A stretch of DNA of 64,000 nucleotides from DASQEH01 sp963765725 (GTDB lineage Bacteria > Actinomycetota > Actinomycetes > Propionibacteriales > Nocardioidaceae), in NCBI GenBank assembly GCA_963765725.1, contig CAVXXI010000001.1, positions 248,001 through 312,000 of the forward strand. Reading direction: 5' to 3'. The position numbers and the translations under genes are program-made. Shown here in pieces: positions 33,611 through 41,938 of the stretch. Below the pieces are notes generated by a model. The model worked only from the letters and a program-made list of their open reading frames with translations. It did not search any database and was not told the origin of the DNA. The number at the start of each line of letters is the position of its first letter. The first letter of the stretch is position 1.

Positions 33611-35026
33611 TCAGGTGAGGGTGCGATCGAGCGTGCGCAGCTTGTTGGTCGCGTCGAGCGCGGCGACCTTGTACGCCTCGGAGAGCGTCGGGTAGTTGAA
33701 CACGGTGTCGACGAGATAGTCGACGGTTCCGCCGCACCCCATCACGGCCTGCCCGATGTGGACGAGATCGGTGGCGCCGGTGCCGAAGATGTGCACGCCG
33801 AGGATGCTGCGGTCCTGAGCGTGCACGATCAGCTTCAGCATGCCGTACGAGTCGCCGACGATCTGCCCTCGGGCCAGCTCTCGGTAGCGCGACAGCCCCA
33901 CCTCGTAGGGGACGGACTCCGAGGTGAGGTCGGACTCCGTGCGGCCGACGTAGGAGATCTCGGGGATCGTATAGATGCCGATCGGCTGGAGCTCCGGAAT
34001 GGTCGTAGCGGGCTCACCCATGGCGTGCATGGCCGCGAGCCGGCCCTGCTCCATGGCCGTGGCCGCCAGTGCGGGGAATCCGATCACGTCACCCACCGCG
34101 TAGATGTGCTCGGAGCTGGTCCGGAACGTCGAGTCGACCTCGATCCGGCCGCGGCGGTCGGCGGTGATGCCGGCCTTCTCGAGGCTGAGCTCGTCGGTGG
34201 CGCCCTGCCGCCCCGCCGAGTACATCACGGCGTCGGCCGCGATGCGCTTGCCGCTGGCCAGCGATGTCACGGTGCCGCGATCGCCGATCTCGACCTTTTC
34301 CACCTCTTCGCCGAAGCGGAACGCGACCGACAGGTCGCGCAGGTGGAAGCGCAGCGACTCGACGATCTCGTCGTCGCAGAAGTCCAGCATCACCGGCCGC
34401 TGGTCGACGACCGTGACGCGGCTCCCGAGAGCGGCGAACATCGAGGCGTACTCGATGCCGATCACGCCCGCGCCGACCACGACCATGGAGGCGGGGATGG
34501 CCTCGAGGGTCAAGATGCCGTCGGAGTCGAGGACACGACGGTCGTCGAACTCGACGTGTGGCGGACGAGCGGGCTTGGTCCCCGGGGCGAGGACGATCTT
34601 GTCGGCCGACACCGACAGCCGGTCGGGTCCGTGGATGGTCAGAGTGTGGTCGTCGGAGAACTCGGCCGTTCCGGCGATCAGATGGATGTGGTTGCGAAGC
34701 AGCTGGTTGCGGACGACCTCGACCTCGCGCCCGATCACGTGCTGCGTCCGCGCGGTGAGGTCGGCGATCGTGATCTCGTTCTTGACCCGGTAGCTGGCGC
34801 CGTAGAGGTCGCGCTGCGACATGCCCGTGAGGTACAGCACGGCTTCTCGCAGCGTCTTGCTCGGGATCGTCCCGGTGTTGATGCAGACCCCGCCTACCAT
34901 CGCCCTGCGGTCGACGACCGCGACCTTGTGGCCGAGCTTGGCCGCAGCGACGGCGGCACGCTGCCCGCCCGGTCCGCTGCCGACGACGAGCAGGTCGTAG
35001 TCGAATCCATGATCGCTCACCCGCAC
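33611..35026 (-). CDS. sthA: Soluble (Si-specific) NAD(P) transhydrogenase
   Basis: A 471-residue FAD flavoprotein of the disulfide reductase family, moving hydride between NADPH and NAD. The FAD motif is VVGSGPGGQRAAVAAAKLG. The segment GGVCINTGTIPSKTLREA keeps the first redox Cys but has Thr where dihydrolipoamide dehydrogenases have the second, as in SthA. The second nucleotide motif is VVGAGVIGIEYASMFA. The C-terminal dimer domain is complete. GTG start at 35024-35026. It converges on the STAS gene and diverges from the LtrA-like gene, with a LexA-type box in between. Confidence 0.92.
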   Translation of the reverse strand: MRVSDHGFDYDLLVVGSGPGGQRAAVAAAKLGHKVAVVDRRAMVGGVCINTGTIPSKTLREAVLYLTGMSQRDLYGASYRVKNEITIADLTARTQHVIGREVEVVRNQLLRNHIHLIAGTAEFSDDHTLTIHGPDRLSVSADKIVLAPGTKPARPPHVEFDDRRVLDSDGILTLEAIPASMVVVGAGVIGIEYASMFAALGSRVTVVDQRPVMLDFCDDEIVESLRFHLRDLSVAFRFGEEVEKVEIGDRGTVTSLASGKRIAADAVMYSAGRQGATDELSLEKAGITADRRGRIEVDSTFRTSSEHIYAVGDVIGFPALAATAMEQGRLAAMHAMGEPATTIPELQPIGIYTIPEISYVGRTESDLTSESVPYEVGLSRYRELARGQIVGDSYGMLKLIVHAQDRSILGVHIFGTGATDLVHIGQAVMGCGGTVDYLVDTVFNYPTLSEAYKVAALDATNKLRTLDRTLT

Positions 35027-35064
35027 ATCGTGTCTGGCAGAGTGCAGCGACGCAACTCACCGGC

Positions 35065-35080
35065 TCGAACGCCGGTTCGA
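35065..35080. promoter_or_regulatory. Perfect LexA-type (SOS) box between sthA and ltrA-like gene
   Basis: TCGAACGCCGGTTCGA matches the actinobacterial LexA consensus TCGAAC-N4-GTTCGA at every fixed position. The dyad extends to 10-bp arms (35061-35070 and 35075-35084). It lies 38 bp before the sthA start and 19 bp before the LtrA-like start, so it could act on either or both. Confidence 0.65.
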
Positions 35081-35099
35081 GCCGTTTGCACGAGTCGCT

Positions 35100-36221
35100 A
35101 TGGTCGGTGCCGTGCCAGCCGAGCCGACGGAGAAACGCGTCAGCTGGGCGGAGCTGTTCTTCGACCTGGTGTTCGTCTTCGCGGTGACCGAGGTGTCGGC
35201 GCTGCTGACGGCGGACCACTCCTGGGCCGGGACCGGTCGTGCCCTGGTCGTGTTCGTCCCGATCTACTGGGCCTGGGTGGGCACCTCGATCCAGGCGAAC
35301 GTGCACGACATGACCGGACCCACCAGCCATCTGGCGATCTTCACCGTGGCGTTGTCCGGGCTCGTCATGGCCCTGTGCGTTACCGAGGCGTACGGCGACC
35401 GCGGGCTGCTGTTCGCCTGCGCGTACTGGGTGGCCCGGCTGTCCCTCGGCGTGCGGCTGCTCGTCTCTGGCCCGGTGGCCAACCCGATCACGGTGAGCAT
35501 GTTTGGCACGGGCCCGCTGCTCGTCGCCGGGGCACTACTGCCCTCAGGTCCACGCGAAGCGATCTGGCTGGTGGCGGCTGTCATCGACCTCTCCAGCCCC
35601 ACGCTGCTGCGGTCTCGGCTGCGGGCGATGCACTTCGACGCCGGCCACCTCACGGAGCGGTTCGGGCTCTTCGTCCTCATCGCGCTCGGCGAGTCCGTAG
35701 TGAAGATCGGGGAGCCGGCCGCCACCAGCGACCGGCTCGGCGTTGCGGCGGTCGCGGCGGTAGTCGCGGCGTTCGCGGTGACGTGCGCGCTGTGGTGGGT
35801 GTACTTCTTCTATGCGGCCGACGCGATGAGGTTCGCCCTCGCGACAGCCGCGGTGCAGCTCAGCGTGACCCGCCACGTGCTGTCCTACGGGCATCTGTGC
35901 TTCATCGCGGCCGTCATCGCGGTCGCGGTGGGCATGACGGAGACCATCGCGCAACCGGGGCGCCAGCTCGAGTGGGGGACGGTCGCCTTGCTGTACGGAG
36001 GCACTGCTCTGTACCTGGCGACCTTCGGCTACACCCGTTGGATGATGTTCCGGCTGTTCTCCAGTACGCGTGTCGTCGGGGCGGTCGTGGTCCTGGCCGC
36101 GCTGCCACTGGCGCGGCTGGTCCCGGCGCTGGCGGCGACGACCCTGCTCGCCGTCCTCCTCGGCGGGCTCAACCGTGTCGAGTACCTGCGGGTCCGGAGC
36201 GCCTCGACGTCGTCCGGCTGA
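35100..36221 (+). CDS. Low-temperature-requirement A (LtrA)-like membrane protein
   Basis: A 373-residue polytopic membrane protein with about 10 or more hydrophobic helices. The conserved start VSWAELFFDLVFVFAVTEVS and the central HLTERFGLFVLIALGESVVKIGEPA are hallmarks of the LtrA family (the name comes from Listeria). Biochemical function is unknown. ATG at 35100. Possible SOS control through the box just upstream. Confidence 0.85.
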   Translation: MVGAVPAEPTEKRVSWAELFFDLVFVFAVTEVSALLTADHSWAGTGRALVVFVPIYWAWVGTSIQANVHDMTGPTSHLAIFTVALSGLVMALCVTEAYGDRGLLFACAYWVARLSLGVRLLVSGPVANPITVSMFGTGPLLVAGALLPSGPREAIWLVAAVIDLSSPTLLRSRLRAMHFDAGHLTERFGLFVLIALGESVVKIGEPAATSDRLGVAAVAAVVAAFAVTCALWWVYFFYAADAMRFALATAAVQLSVTRHVLSYGHLCFIAAVIAVAVGMTETIAQPGRQLEWGTVALLYGGTALYLATFGYTRWMMFRLFSSTRVVGAVVVLAALPLARLVPALAATTLLAVLLGGLNRVEYLRVRSASTSSG

Positions 36222-36298
36222 GATCCGCGGGCGCGGCAATGGTCGGTTACCCTAGTCGCTCGGCTGTCCGACCCGCGGCCGCAACGGAGGGCTTCGTC

Positions 36299-37195
36299 AT
36301 GACTTTCCTGCTCGTCGCCATTGTGGTACTCGGCGTGCTCGCCCTGGTCAGCGCCCGCAACCGGCGCTCCGTCGAGGACAGCCGCCGCCAGGTCGGTGCC
36401 GAGCGGCTGGCAGAGGTGAAGCGGGCGGCGGACGACGACGTCACCGAGTTCGGCGAGGAGCTGCAGCGACTCGACATCGACCTGGCGGGCCGCGAGCTCG
36501 ACACCGCGACCCGGCAGGACTACCAGCGTGCCCTCGACGCCTATGAGGACGCGAAGTCGTCGGTCGACGCCGTCACGGCACCGGACGAGGTCCGGCACGT
36601 GACCGAGATCCTGGAGGACGGTCGGTACGCGATCGCCTGCGTGCACGCACGGGTCGCGGGCGAGCCGCTGCCGCAGCGCAGGTCGCCCTGCTTCTTCAAC
36701 CCCGCGCACGGCCCGTCGGTGCGCGACGTCACGTGGAGTCCCGACCGCGGGGCCGCGCGTCAGGTGCCCGCCTGCGCGGCGGACGCGGAGCGCGTCGAAG
36801 CCGGCGCGGAGCCGGACTCCCGACAGGTGATGGTGGGGGCGCAGCGGATGCCGTACTGGCAGGCTGGTCCAACCTATGCCCCCTGGGCCGCCGGATACTT
36901 CGGGGGCTTCGGGCTGATGGAGATGATGTTCGTCGGCACTTTCATGGGGTCCGCCTTCGGTGACTTCGACGGCAGCTACGACTCGGGCTACGACGACGGC
37001 TACGACGCGGGGCAGGACGACGGCTCTGGCCAGGGCGACGGCTCCGACGGGTACGACGGCGGAGGGTACGACGGTGGCGGCAACGACATGAGTGCCAGCG
37101 GGTACGACGGCGGCTATGACAGCGGCGGCGGGTTCGACGGCGGCGGGTTCGACGGTGGCGGGTTCGACGGTGGCGGGTTCGACGGTGGCTTCTGA
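36299..37195 (+). CDS. Membrane-anchored protein with Gly-Asp-Phe-rich tail
   Basis: A 298-residue protein. One N-terminal membrane helix (about 2-18) is followed by a charged helical region (about 25-110). A middle domain has CFFNPAHGPSVRDVTWSPDRGAARQVPACAADAERV, a pattern shared by many actinobacterial membrane proteins of unknown role. The motif MPYWQAGPTYAPWAAGYFGGFGLMEMMF follows, then a tail (from about 222) of Gly, Asp, Tyr and Ser ending in four GGGFD-type repeats. ATG at 36299; a very long open frame upstream is a shadow. Function is unknown. Confidence 0.8.
   Translation: MTFLLVAIVVLGVLALVSARNRRSVEDSRRQVGAERLAEVKRAADDDVTEFGEELQRLDIDLAGRELDTATRQDYQRALDAYEDAKSSVDAVTAPDEVRHVTEILEDGRYAIACVHARVAGEPLPQRRSPCFFNPAHGPSVRDVTWSPDRGAARQVPACAADAERVEAGAEPDSRQVMVGAQRMPYWQAGPTYAPWAAGYFGGFGLMEMMFVGTFMGSAFGDFDGSYDSGYDDGYDAGQDDGSGQGDGSDGYDGGGYDGGGNDMSASGYDGGYDSGGGFDGGGFDGGGFDGGGFDGGF
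37130..37192 (+). repeat. 15-bp tandem repeats encoding GGGFD
   Basis: Four near-identical 15-bp units (GGCGGGTTCGACGGT and close variants) encode repeated Gly-Gly-Gly-Phe-Asp at the extreme end of the membrane protein. The unit preserves the frame. Confidence 0.85.
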
Positions 37196-37276
37196 GCCGG
37201 ACACTACAGCCCAGTCGCCGAAGAACCTCTGAGCGGGCTCATGAGGCGGCTCAGCCGACCCGGCCGCCGAGCGCGA

Positions 37277-37313
37277 CAACGGCCGCGTACGCGAATTGCG
37301 TACGCGGCCGTTG
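37277..37313. terminator. Strong bidirectional hairpin terminator
   Basis: CAACGGCCGCGTACGC (37277-37292) pairs perfectly with GCGTACGCGGCCGTTG (37298-37313) around a GAATT loop: a 16-bp perfect stem between two converging genes (ends at 37195 and 37353). Confidence 0.85.
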
Positions 37314-37352
37314 CGGTGTCGTGTCGGAGGAGCTCAGGCAGGCAACGATGGA

Positions 37353-38018
37353 TCAGCTGCTCTGCTGTGCGTCCTTCACGTTCTGCGCCGACGACTGCGC
37401 CTCACTCTGCACGGACTGAGCGGCCGACTGGCCCTCGTACTTCACCGTGTCAGCTGCCTCGGTGGCGCTCTGCTTGACCGATTGCACGGCCTGCTGTGCC
37501 GGCTCCTGCAGCTGGTCCTTGAGGTCCATCGCCACCTGCTTCGCCTGCTCCTTGGCGGGCTCGGCGAGGTCGGAGGCCTTCTCCTGCAGCGCCTGGGCAG
37601 CCTGCTGCTCGGCCTTCGAGGCCGGCAGGATGCTCGAGACGAGCCAGCCGGCCGCGAACGCCAGCAAGCCCGCTGCGAGCGGGTTGCCCTGCGTCCGCTG
37701 GATGGCGGTGTCGGGCGCTCCGGTCACGGCGTCGCTGACCGACGAGGCGGCCGAGGACATGCCCGAGGACGCGGAGCCGGCCCTGTCACCGATCGACGAG
37801 GTCGCGGAACCGGCCTTGTCGCTCAGGACCGAGGTGTGATGCGACGCGGTGCCCATCACGCGGTCCTTGAGACCGGCGACGGCTCCCCGCGTCTTGTCGA
37901 CACGGCGGCTCACGATGCGGCTGGGGCTGACCTTCTCGTTCAGGGCGTCGACGTCGTAGCTCAGCTCACGCCGAGTCTGCTCGATGTCACGCTTCAGTTC
38001 TTCCGGGCTTTGAGCCAT
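37353..38018 (-). CDS. DUF3618 domain protein
   Basis: A 221-residue protein. The N-terminal motif SPEELKRDIEQTRRELSYDVDALNEKVSP is the DUF3618 signature. A Ser/Ala-rich segment is followed by one membrane helix (about 114-130, LAAGLLAFAAGWLVSSI) and a long Ala/Gln/Lys-rich amphipathic helix to the end. It is the third gene of an operon with a holin-X-like and an LEA-like protein, overlapping the holin gene by 25 bp. Likely a membrane-associated stress or envelope protein; no direct evidence. Confidence 0.85.
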   Translation of the reverse strand: MAQSPEELKRDIEQTRRELSYDVDALNEKVSPSRIVSRRVDKTRGAVAGLKDRVMGTASHHTSVLSDKAGSATSSIGDRAGSASSGMSSAASSVSDAVTGAPDTAIQRTQGNPLAAGLLAFAAGWLVSSILPASKAEQQAAQALQEKASDLAEPAKEQAKQVAMDLKDQLQEPAQQAVQSVKQSATEAADTVKYEGQSAAQSVQSEAQSSAQNVKDAQQSS

Positions 38019-38485
38019 TCCTTGTCCTCCTTCAAAGACTCAACCGTCTGCTCTGGCTTCGGGTTGACCTGCTTGAGCTGGTTGCGACCTGTGACGAACA
38101 ACGCCGCGGCGGCGACACCCCACAGCAGGGTGACGATGAGTGCTGCGAGCCACAGATCTATGGCCTTGTCGAGTAGCCACACCAACGTGAACGACGCGAA
38201 GATCGCGACCATCCACGCCGCGAAGCCCGCACCGGCGAGCATGCCCGCGCCCTTGGCGGCCTTCTGGGCCTCCGCCTGGAGCTCGGCCTTCGCCAGCGCG
38301 ATCTCCTGACGCATCAGCTCCGACAGGTGTGTGGTCATCCGGCCGACGAGGGAGCCGACCGACTCGTCCTCGACGTCCGGAGGCTGGTTGACGGCAGTGG
38401 CGCCGTCACCGAGGTAGTCACCGGTGCCGTAGTCGTTGCTGCCGTACTCGGGGGACACCGAGCCCCCAGGGTAGGAACTACTCAC
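37994..38485 (-). CDS. Phage-holin-family (Holin-X type) membrane protein
   Basis: A 163-residue protein with GSLVGRMTTHLSELMRQEIALAKAELQ followed by two membrane helices (about 73-92 and 97-118). This is the actinobacterial holin-superfamily III (DUF1469-like) pattern; such genes are chromosomal and not evidence of a phage. GTG start at 38485, overlapping the preceding gene's stop by 4 bp. Middle gene of the operon. Confidence 0.85.
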   Translation of the reverse strand: MSSSYPGGSVSPEYGSNDYGTGDYLGDGATAVNQPPDVEDESVGSLVGRMTTHLSELMRQEIALAKAELQAEAQKAAKGAGMLAGAGFAAWMVAIFASFTLVWLLDKAIDLWLAALIVTLLWGVAAAALFVTGRNQLKQVNPKPEQTVESLKEDKEWLKARKN

Positions 38486-39402
38486 GAGCGGTACCCCTGG
38501 TCAGACGGGTACGTCGTGGTGGACTGCTCACCCGCAACGTCGTACGGACCGGGCTCTTCGGGCAGGTACGAGCCGCTGTCGGCCACATAGGACGACTCGG
38601 TCGCGTAATCAGCACCCTCGACCGGGTAGGCCAGCTGGTCCATCTGCGCGGTGCCGTAGGCCGGGGTGTCGTCGGTGTAGACCTGTCCGATGGGCGCGCC
38701 GTCGACAGGGGTTCCGAGGTAGCTGGACGGTGTCACGCCCGCGTAGCCCGTGCCGAGGTTACCGCCGGTGCTCGACGAGTCGGAGTCGTCGGAGCGGTTG
38801 GCCACGATGCCGCGGGTCAGGCGACCCACGACGACGCCGGCGAGTGCAGCGCCGATCAGGAACGTGCCCGGCTTGCGACGCGCGTAGCGGCGCACCTCGT
38901 CGACGAGCTCAGCCGGCTCGCGCTGCTCGATGAAGTCGGCGACCTTGTGGGTGAGGTCGGCGCCCTCGTGTGCCAGCTGGCTCACGATGCCGGACTGGCC
39001 GCCCTCTCCCGAGGCGAGGCTGCGCAGCTCGTCACCGACGGAGCGGATCTGGCCGACGGCCTTGTGCTGCTGGCCGCTGACCTGGTCCGACAGCTGGCTG
39101 CGGGTCTCGTCGGCGAGCTGACGGGTCTGCTGGCGAACGTCGGACACGACCTGTCCGGCCTGCTCCTTCGCCGTATCGGCCACCTGTGAGGTGGCGTCGG
39201 CGGCGGCGTCCTTGACGTTCTTCGCCTCGTTCTTCGCGGTGTCCGTGGTGCTCGGGGAGCCTGAGGTGCTGCCGGTGTCGTAGCCGGTCGAGCTGCCGGT
39301 GTCGTACCCGGTCGAGTATGTGGTCGTCGGGTCGAGAGGGGTGACCTCACCCGGCTGGTCTGTCCCTAGTGGGTCGAGTGGACCATTGGGGGATGTCGTC
39401 AT
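38482..39402 (-). CDS. LEA/apolipoprotein-like protein with one membrane helix
   Basis: A 306-residue protein and the first gene of the operon. Residues 1-50 are Thr/Ser/Gly/Tyr-rich with two YDTGS repeats. About 55-150 is a charged amphipathic helix region (AKNEAKNVKDAAADATSQVADTAKEQAGQVV) resembling LEA or YtxH-type proteins. A short hydrophobic stretch (about 188-203, GTFLIGAALAGVVVG) follows YARRKPG. The tail is Tyr/Asp/Ser-rich. Good ribosome-binding site GAAGGAG. The three genes probably act together at the membrane under stress; function is inferred only. Confidence 0.75.
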   Translation of the reverse strand: MTTSPNGPLDPLGTDQPGEVTPLDPTTTYSTGYDTGSSTGYDTGSTSGSPSTTDTAKNEAKNVKDAAADATSQVADTAKEQAGQVVSDVRQQTRQLADETRSQLSDQVSGQQHKAVGQIRSVGDELRSLASGEGGQSGIVSQLAHEGADLTHKVADFIEQREPAELVDEVRRYARRKPGTFLIGAALAGVVVGRLTRGIVANRSDDSDSSSTGGNLGTGYAGVTPSSYLGTPVDGAPIGQVYTDDTPAYGTAQMDQLAYPVEGADYATESSYVADSGSYLPEEPGPYDVAGEQSTTTYPSDQGYRS

Positions 39403-39555
39403 GTCGAACTCCTTCTATCGGTGGCGTGCCTGTGCCCAAATTGTCGGTTCCTAACCCGGCTGGGCACCGGGCTGCCGTAGATCGTCGCAACCTTACCGTG
39501 TAAACCAGAGGGTGAAAAATCCGCCGCAAGGCGCGATGTCGTCGTCTCCCGCGGC

Positions 39556-40230
39556 TCAGAAAAGCCTTGCGACAGGGTCTTCCATACCTCGCAGCACGTC
39601 GTAGTCGACAGTGACGCAGACGATGCCACGATCTACGGCCAGTACCCGCGCCTGTGGTTTTATCTCCTGCGCGGCGAAGATTCCTCGAACGGGATTCAGC
39701 AAGGGGTCTCTGTTCAGCAATTCGAGATATCGGGTCAGCTGCTCGACCCCGTCGATCTCGCCCCGGCGCTTGATCTCGACGGCGACACTCAGCCCGGCCG
39801 GGTCGCGGCAAAGCAGGTCGACCGGCCCGATCGCGGTCGGGAACTCGCGTCGCACCAGCGTCAAGCCTTCGCCGAGGGCTCCGGGATGGTCGGCGAGGAG
39901 CTCCTGCAGGTGGCGCTCGACCCCGTCCTTGCGAAGCCCCGGATCGGCCCCGAGCTCGTAGGACACGTCGCTGACGACCTCCTCGAGGACGATGCGCAGG
40001 GTATCCCCGCTCTTGGCCTCCACGACCCACTGGGCCAGACCGTCGTCGTCTCGGCCCTCGACGAGCGTGCATGGCGGTGGCATCCAGTTGAGCGGCTTGT
40101 ACGAGCCGCCGTCTGAGTGCACGAGCACCGAGCCGTCGGCCTTGACGATGAGCAGCCGGTATGCCATCGGGAGGTGGGCGGTGAGCCGGCCCGCATAGTC
40201 GACCGAGCAGCGGGCGATCACGAGGCGCAC
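39556..40230 (-). CDS. nucS: Mismatch-specific endonuclease NucS
   Basis: A 224-residue nuclease. In actinobacteria, which usually lack MutS/MutL, NucS cuts both strands at certain mismatches. The N-terminal DNA-binding domain covers about 1-105. The nuclease domain has GPVDLLCRD, then VAVEIKRRGEIDGVEQLTRYLELL, containing the D-(x)n-E-x-K catalytic set. The C-terminus VARLF resembles a sliding-clamp-binding peptide, as reported for the family. ATG-proximal start at 40228-40230. No SOS-type site is seen upstream. Confidence 0.95.
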   Translation of the reverse strand: MRLVIARCSVDYAGRLTAHLPMAYRLLIVKADGSVLVHSDGGSYKPLNWMPPPCTLVEGRDDDGLAQWVVEAKSGDTLRIVLEEVVSDVSYELGADPGLRKDGVERHLQELLADHPGALGEGLTLVRREFPTAIGPVDLLCRDPAGLSVAVEIKRRGEIDGVEQLTRYLELLNRDPLLNPVRGIFAAQEIKPQARVLAVDRGIVCVTVDYDVLRGMEDPVARLF

Positions 40231-40285
40231 ATCGAGACCTTATCCAGCGACCCGGCCGCCGGCCCCCCGTGGGACACTTCCTGAC

Positions 40286-41935
40286 ATGCCCGGCGAGTTC
40301 GAGAAGGTAGGGGTCGTCGGCCTGGGAACGATGGGCGCCGGCATCGCCGAGGTGTTCGCCCGGTGCGGGCACGACGTCGTGGGCGTCGACCAGACCGCAG
40401 AGCAGGTCGAGAGCGGCAGGCGGCATCTGCAGGACTCGACCGACCGGGCTCGACGGCGGGGCCGGATGAGCGACGAGCAGCGCCGGGCACTCCTGGACCG
40501 GGTGAGCTACACGACGTCCCTGGACGACGTCGCCTCCTGCGGGCTCGTGATCGAGGCGGTCGTGGAGAGACTGGACGTCAAGCAGGAGGTCTTCCGCCGG
40601 CTCGACACCGTCGTCGCGGTCGACGCTGTGCTGGCGACGAACACCTCGTCGTTGTCGGTGACCTCAATCGCCGCGTCGTCGTCCCACCCCAGCCGTGTCG
40701 TCGGGCTGCACTTCTTCAACCCGGCACCGGTTCAGAGCTTCGTGGAGGTCGTGAGCACGGTGGTCTCCGACCCCGGCGTCGTTCGCGCCGTCGAGCGGCT
40801 GGTGACCGACCTCGGTAAGTCCCCGGTCGTCGTCGGCGACCGGGCGGGCTTCATCGCCAACGCACTGCTGTTCGGCTACCTCAACTCGGCCGTCGCCATG
40901 CTGGACTCCGGACACGCGTCGCGCGACAACATCGACGCGGCGATGCGCCTCGGCTGTGGCTTTCCGATGGGACCGTTCCAGCTGCTCGACCTGGTCGGGC
41001 TCGACACGGCGTACTCGATCCTCGACTCGATGTACCGGGAGGGCCACAGCAGTCGCCACGCCCCCTCGGCCATGCTCGAGCGGCTGGTCACCGCGGGCCT
41101 GGTGGGACGCAAGAGCGGCCGGGGGTTCTACCGGTACCCGGAGCAGGCCGGTCCCGGGGACGAGTCCGACGGGGAGGCAGCTCAGACGGAGAAGGGGAGT
41201 TGGATGGTCGGGGTCGTCGGCTCCGGCGCCCTTGCGAAGGCAACGTCAGAGCTGCTGAGTGGACCCGGAGGAGACGTCGTGGCCATCGGCACCGACGGCG
41301 ACCTCGAGTCCGTCGCCCGTGCCGACGTGGTCGTCGACGCGACGGGCGATGACCTGACCGCGTCGTCGGACCTCTTCTCGCGACTCGGCGCGAGCTGTCG
41401 ACCGGGCGCCGTCCTCGCGTCGGCCTCGGGCACACTCCCCGTCGCACCGCTCGCGTCGGCCAGCGGGCGGCTCGCCGACGTCGTGGGAATGCACCACGTG
41501 CGCATGAACCGCGCGCCGGGCGTGGTGGAGGTCGTCTCGACCCTCGCGACGGCGCAGCGGACCAGGGAGGTCGTGTCCGCGCTCTGCGACGCCGCCGGAG
41601 TGCATCCTGTGCACTGCCACGACCGCGCCGGCTCGATCGTCGAGGCGCTGGTGTACCCCTACCTCAACGACGCCGTGGCCATGGTGGGGTCCGGATACGC
41701 AACGGTCCTCCAGGTAGATGCTGCGATGCGCGACGGCTGTGCGCTGCCGGCAGGCCCGTTCGAGATGCTCGACGCGGTAGGAGCCGATGTGGCGCTGGAG
41801 GTCGAGCGCGCACTGTTCCAGCTCAGCCACGACCCCGCCCTCGCCCCGGCCGCCCTGCTCGAGCAGCTGGTGGGCCTGGGATACACCGGGCCGACGAACG
41901 GTCGGCGAGGCTTTCGCGACCTGTCGGAGGGCTGA
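40286..41935 (+). CDS. 3-hydroxyacyl-CoA dehydrogenase, tandem-domain
   Basis: A 549-residue protein made of two related halves. The first half (about 1-285) is complete: NAD motif VGLGTMGAGIAEVF, the catalytic HFFNPAPVQSFVEVV, and a C-terminal 3HCDH domain. The second half (about 308-545) repeats the plan but its NAD loop is GVVGSGALAKATSE and the catalytic motif is changed to MHHVRMNRAPGVVEVV, so it is probably inactive. Role: NAD-dependent oxidation of 3-hydroxyacyl-CoA (beta-oxidation or 3-hydroxybutyryl-CoA metabolism). Two-part enzymes of this length are common in actinobacteria. A hydrolase gene follows after 3 bp. Confidence 0.88.
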   Translation: MPGEFEKVGVVGLGTMGAGIAEVFARCGHDVVGVDQTAEQVESGRRHLQDSTDRARRRGRMSDEQRRALLDRVSYTTSLDDVASCGLVIEAVVERLDVKQEVFRRLDTVVAVDAVLATNTSSLSVTSIAASSSHPSRVVGLHFFNPAPVQSFVEVVSTVVSDPGVVRAVERLVTDLGKSPVVVGDRAGFIANALLFGYLNSAVAMLDSGHASRDNIDAAMRLGCGFPMGPFQLLDLVGLDTAYSILDSMYREGHSSRHAPSAMLERLVTAGLVGRKSGRGFYRYPEQAGPGDESDGEAAQTEKGSWMVGVVGSGALAKATSELLSGPGGDVVAIGTDGDLESVARADVVVDATGDDLTASSDLFSRLGASCRPGAVLASASGTLPVAPLASASGRLADVVGMHHVRMNRAPGVVEVVSTLATAQRTREVVSALCDAAGVHPVHCHDRAGSIVEALVYPYLNDAVAMVGSGYATVLQVDAAMRDGCALPAGPFEMLDAVGADVALEVERALFQLSHDPALAPAALLEQLVGLGYTGPTNGRRGFRDLSEG

Positions 41936-41938
41936 GCG

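Noticed and set aside
33758..36298. Long plus-strand frame that runs into the Gly-rich membrane protein
   Set aside because: The upstream 847 codons are antisense to sthA and out of frame with the LtrA-like gene; only the last 298 codons, from the ATG at 36299, are the real gene.
37994..38485. Holin gene as evidence of a prophage
   Set aside because: Holin-X-like proteins are chromosomal membrane proteins in actinobacteria; no other phage gene is near.
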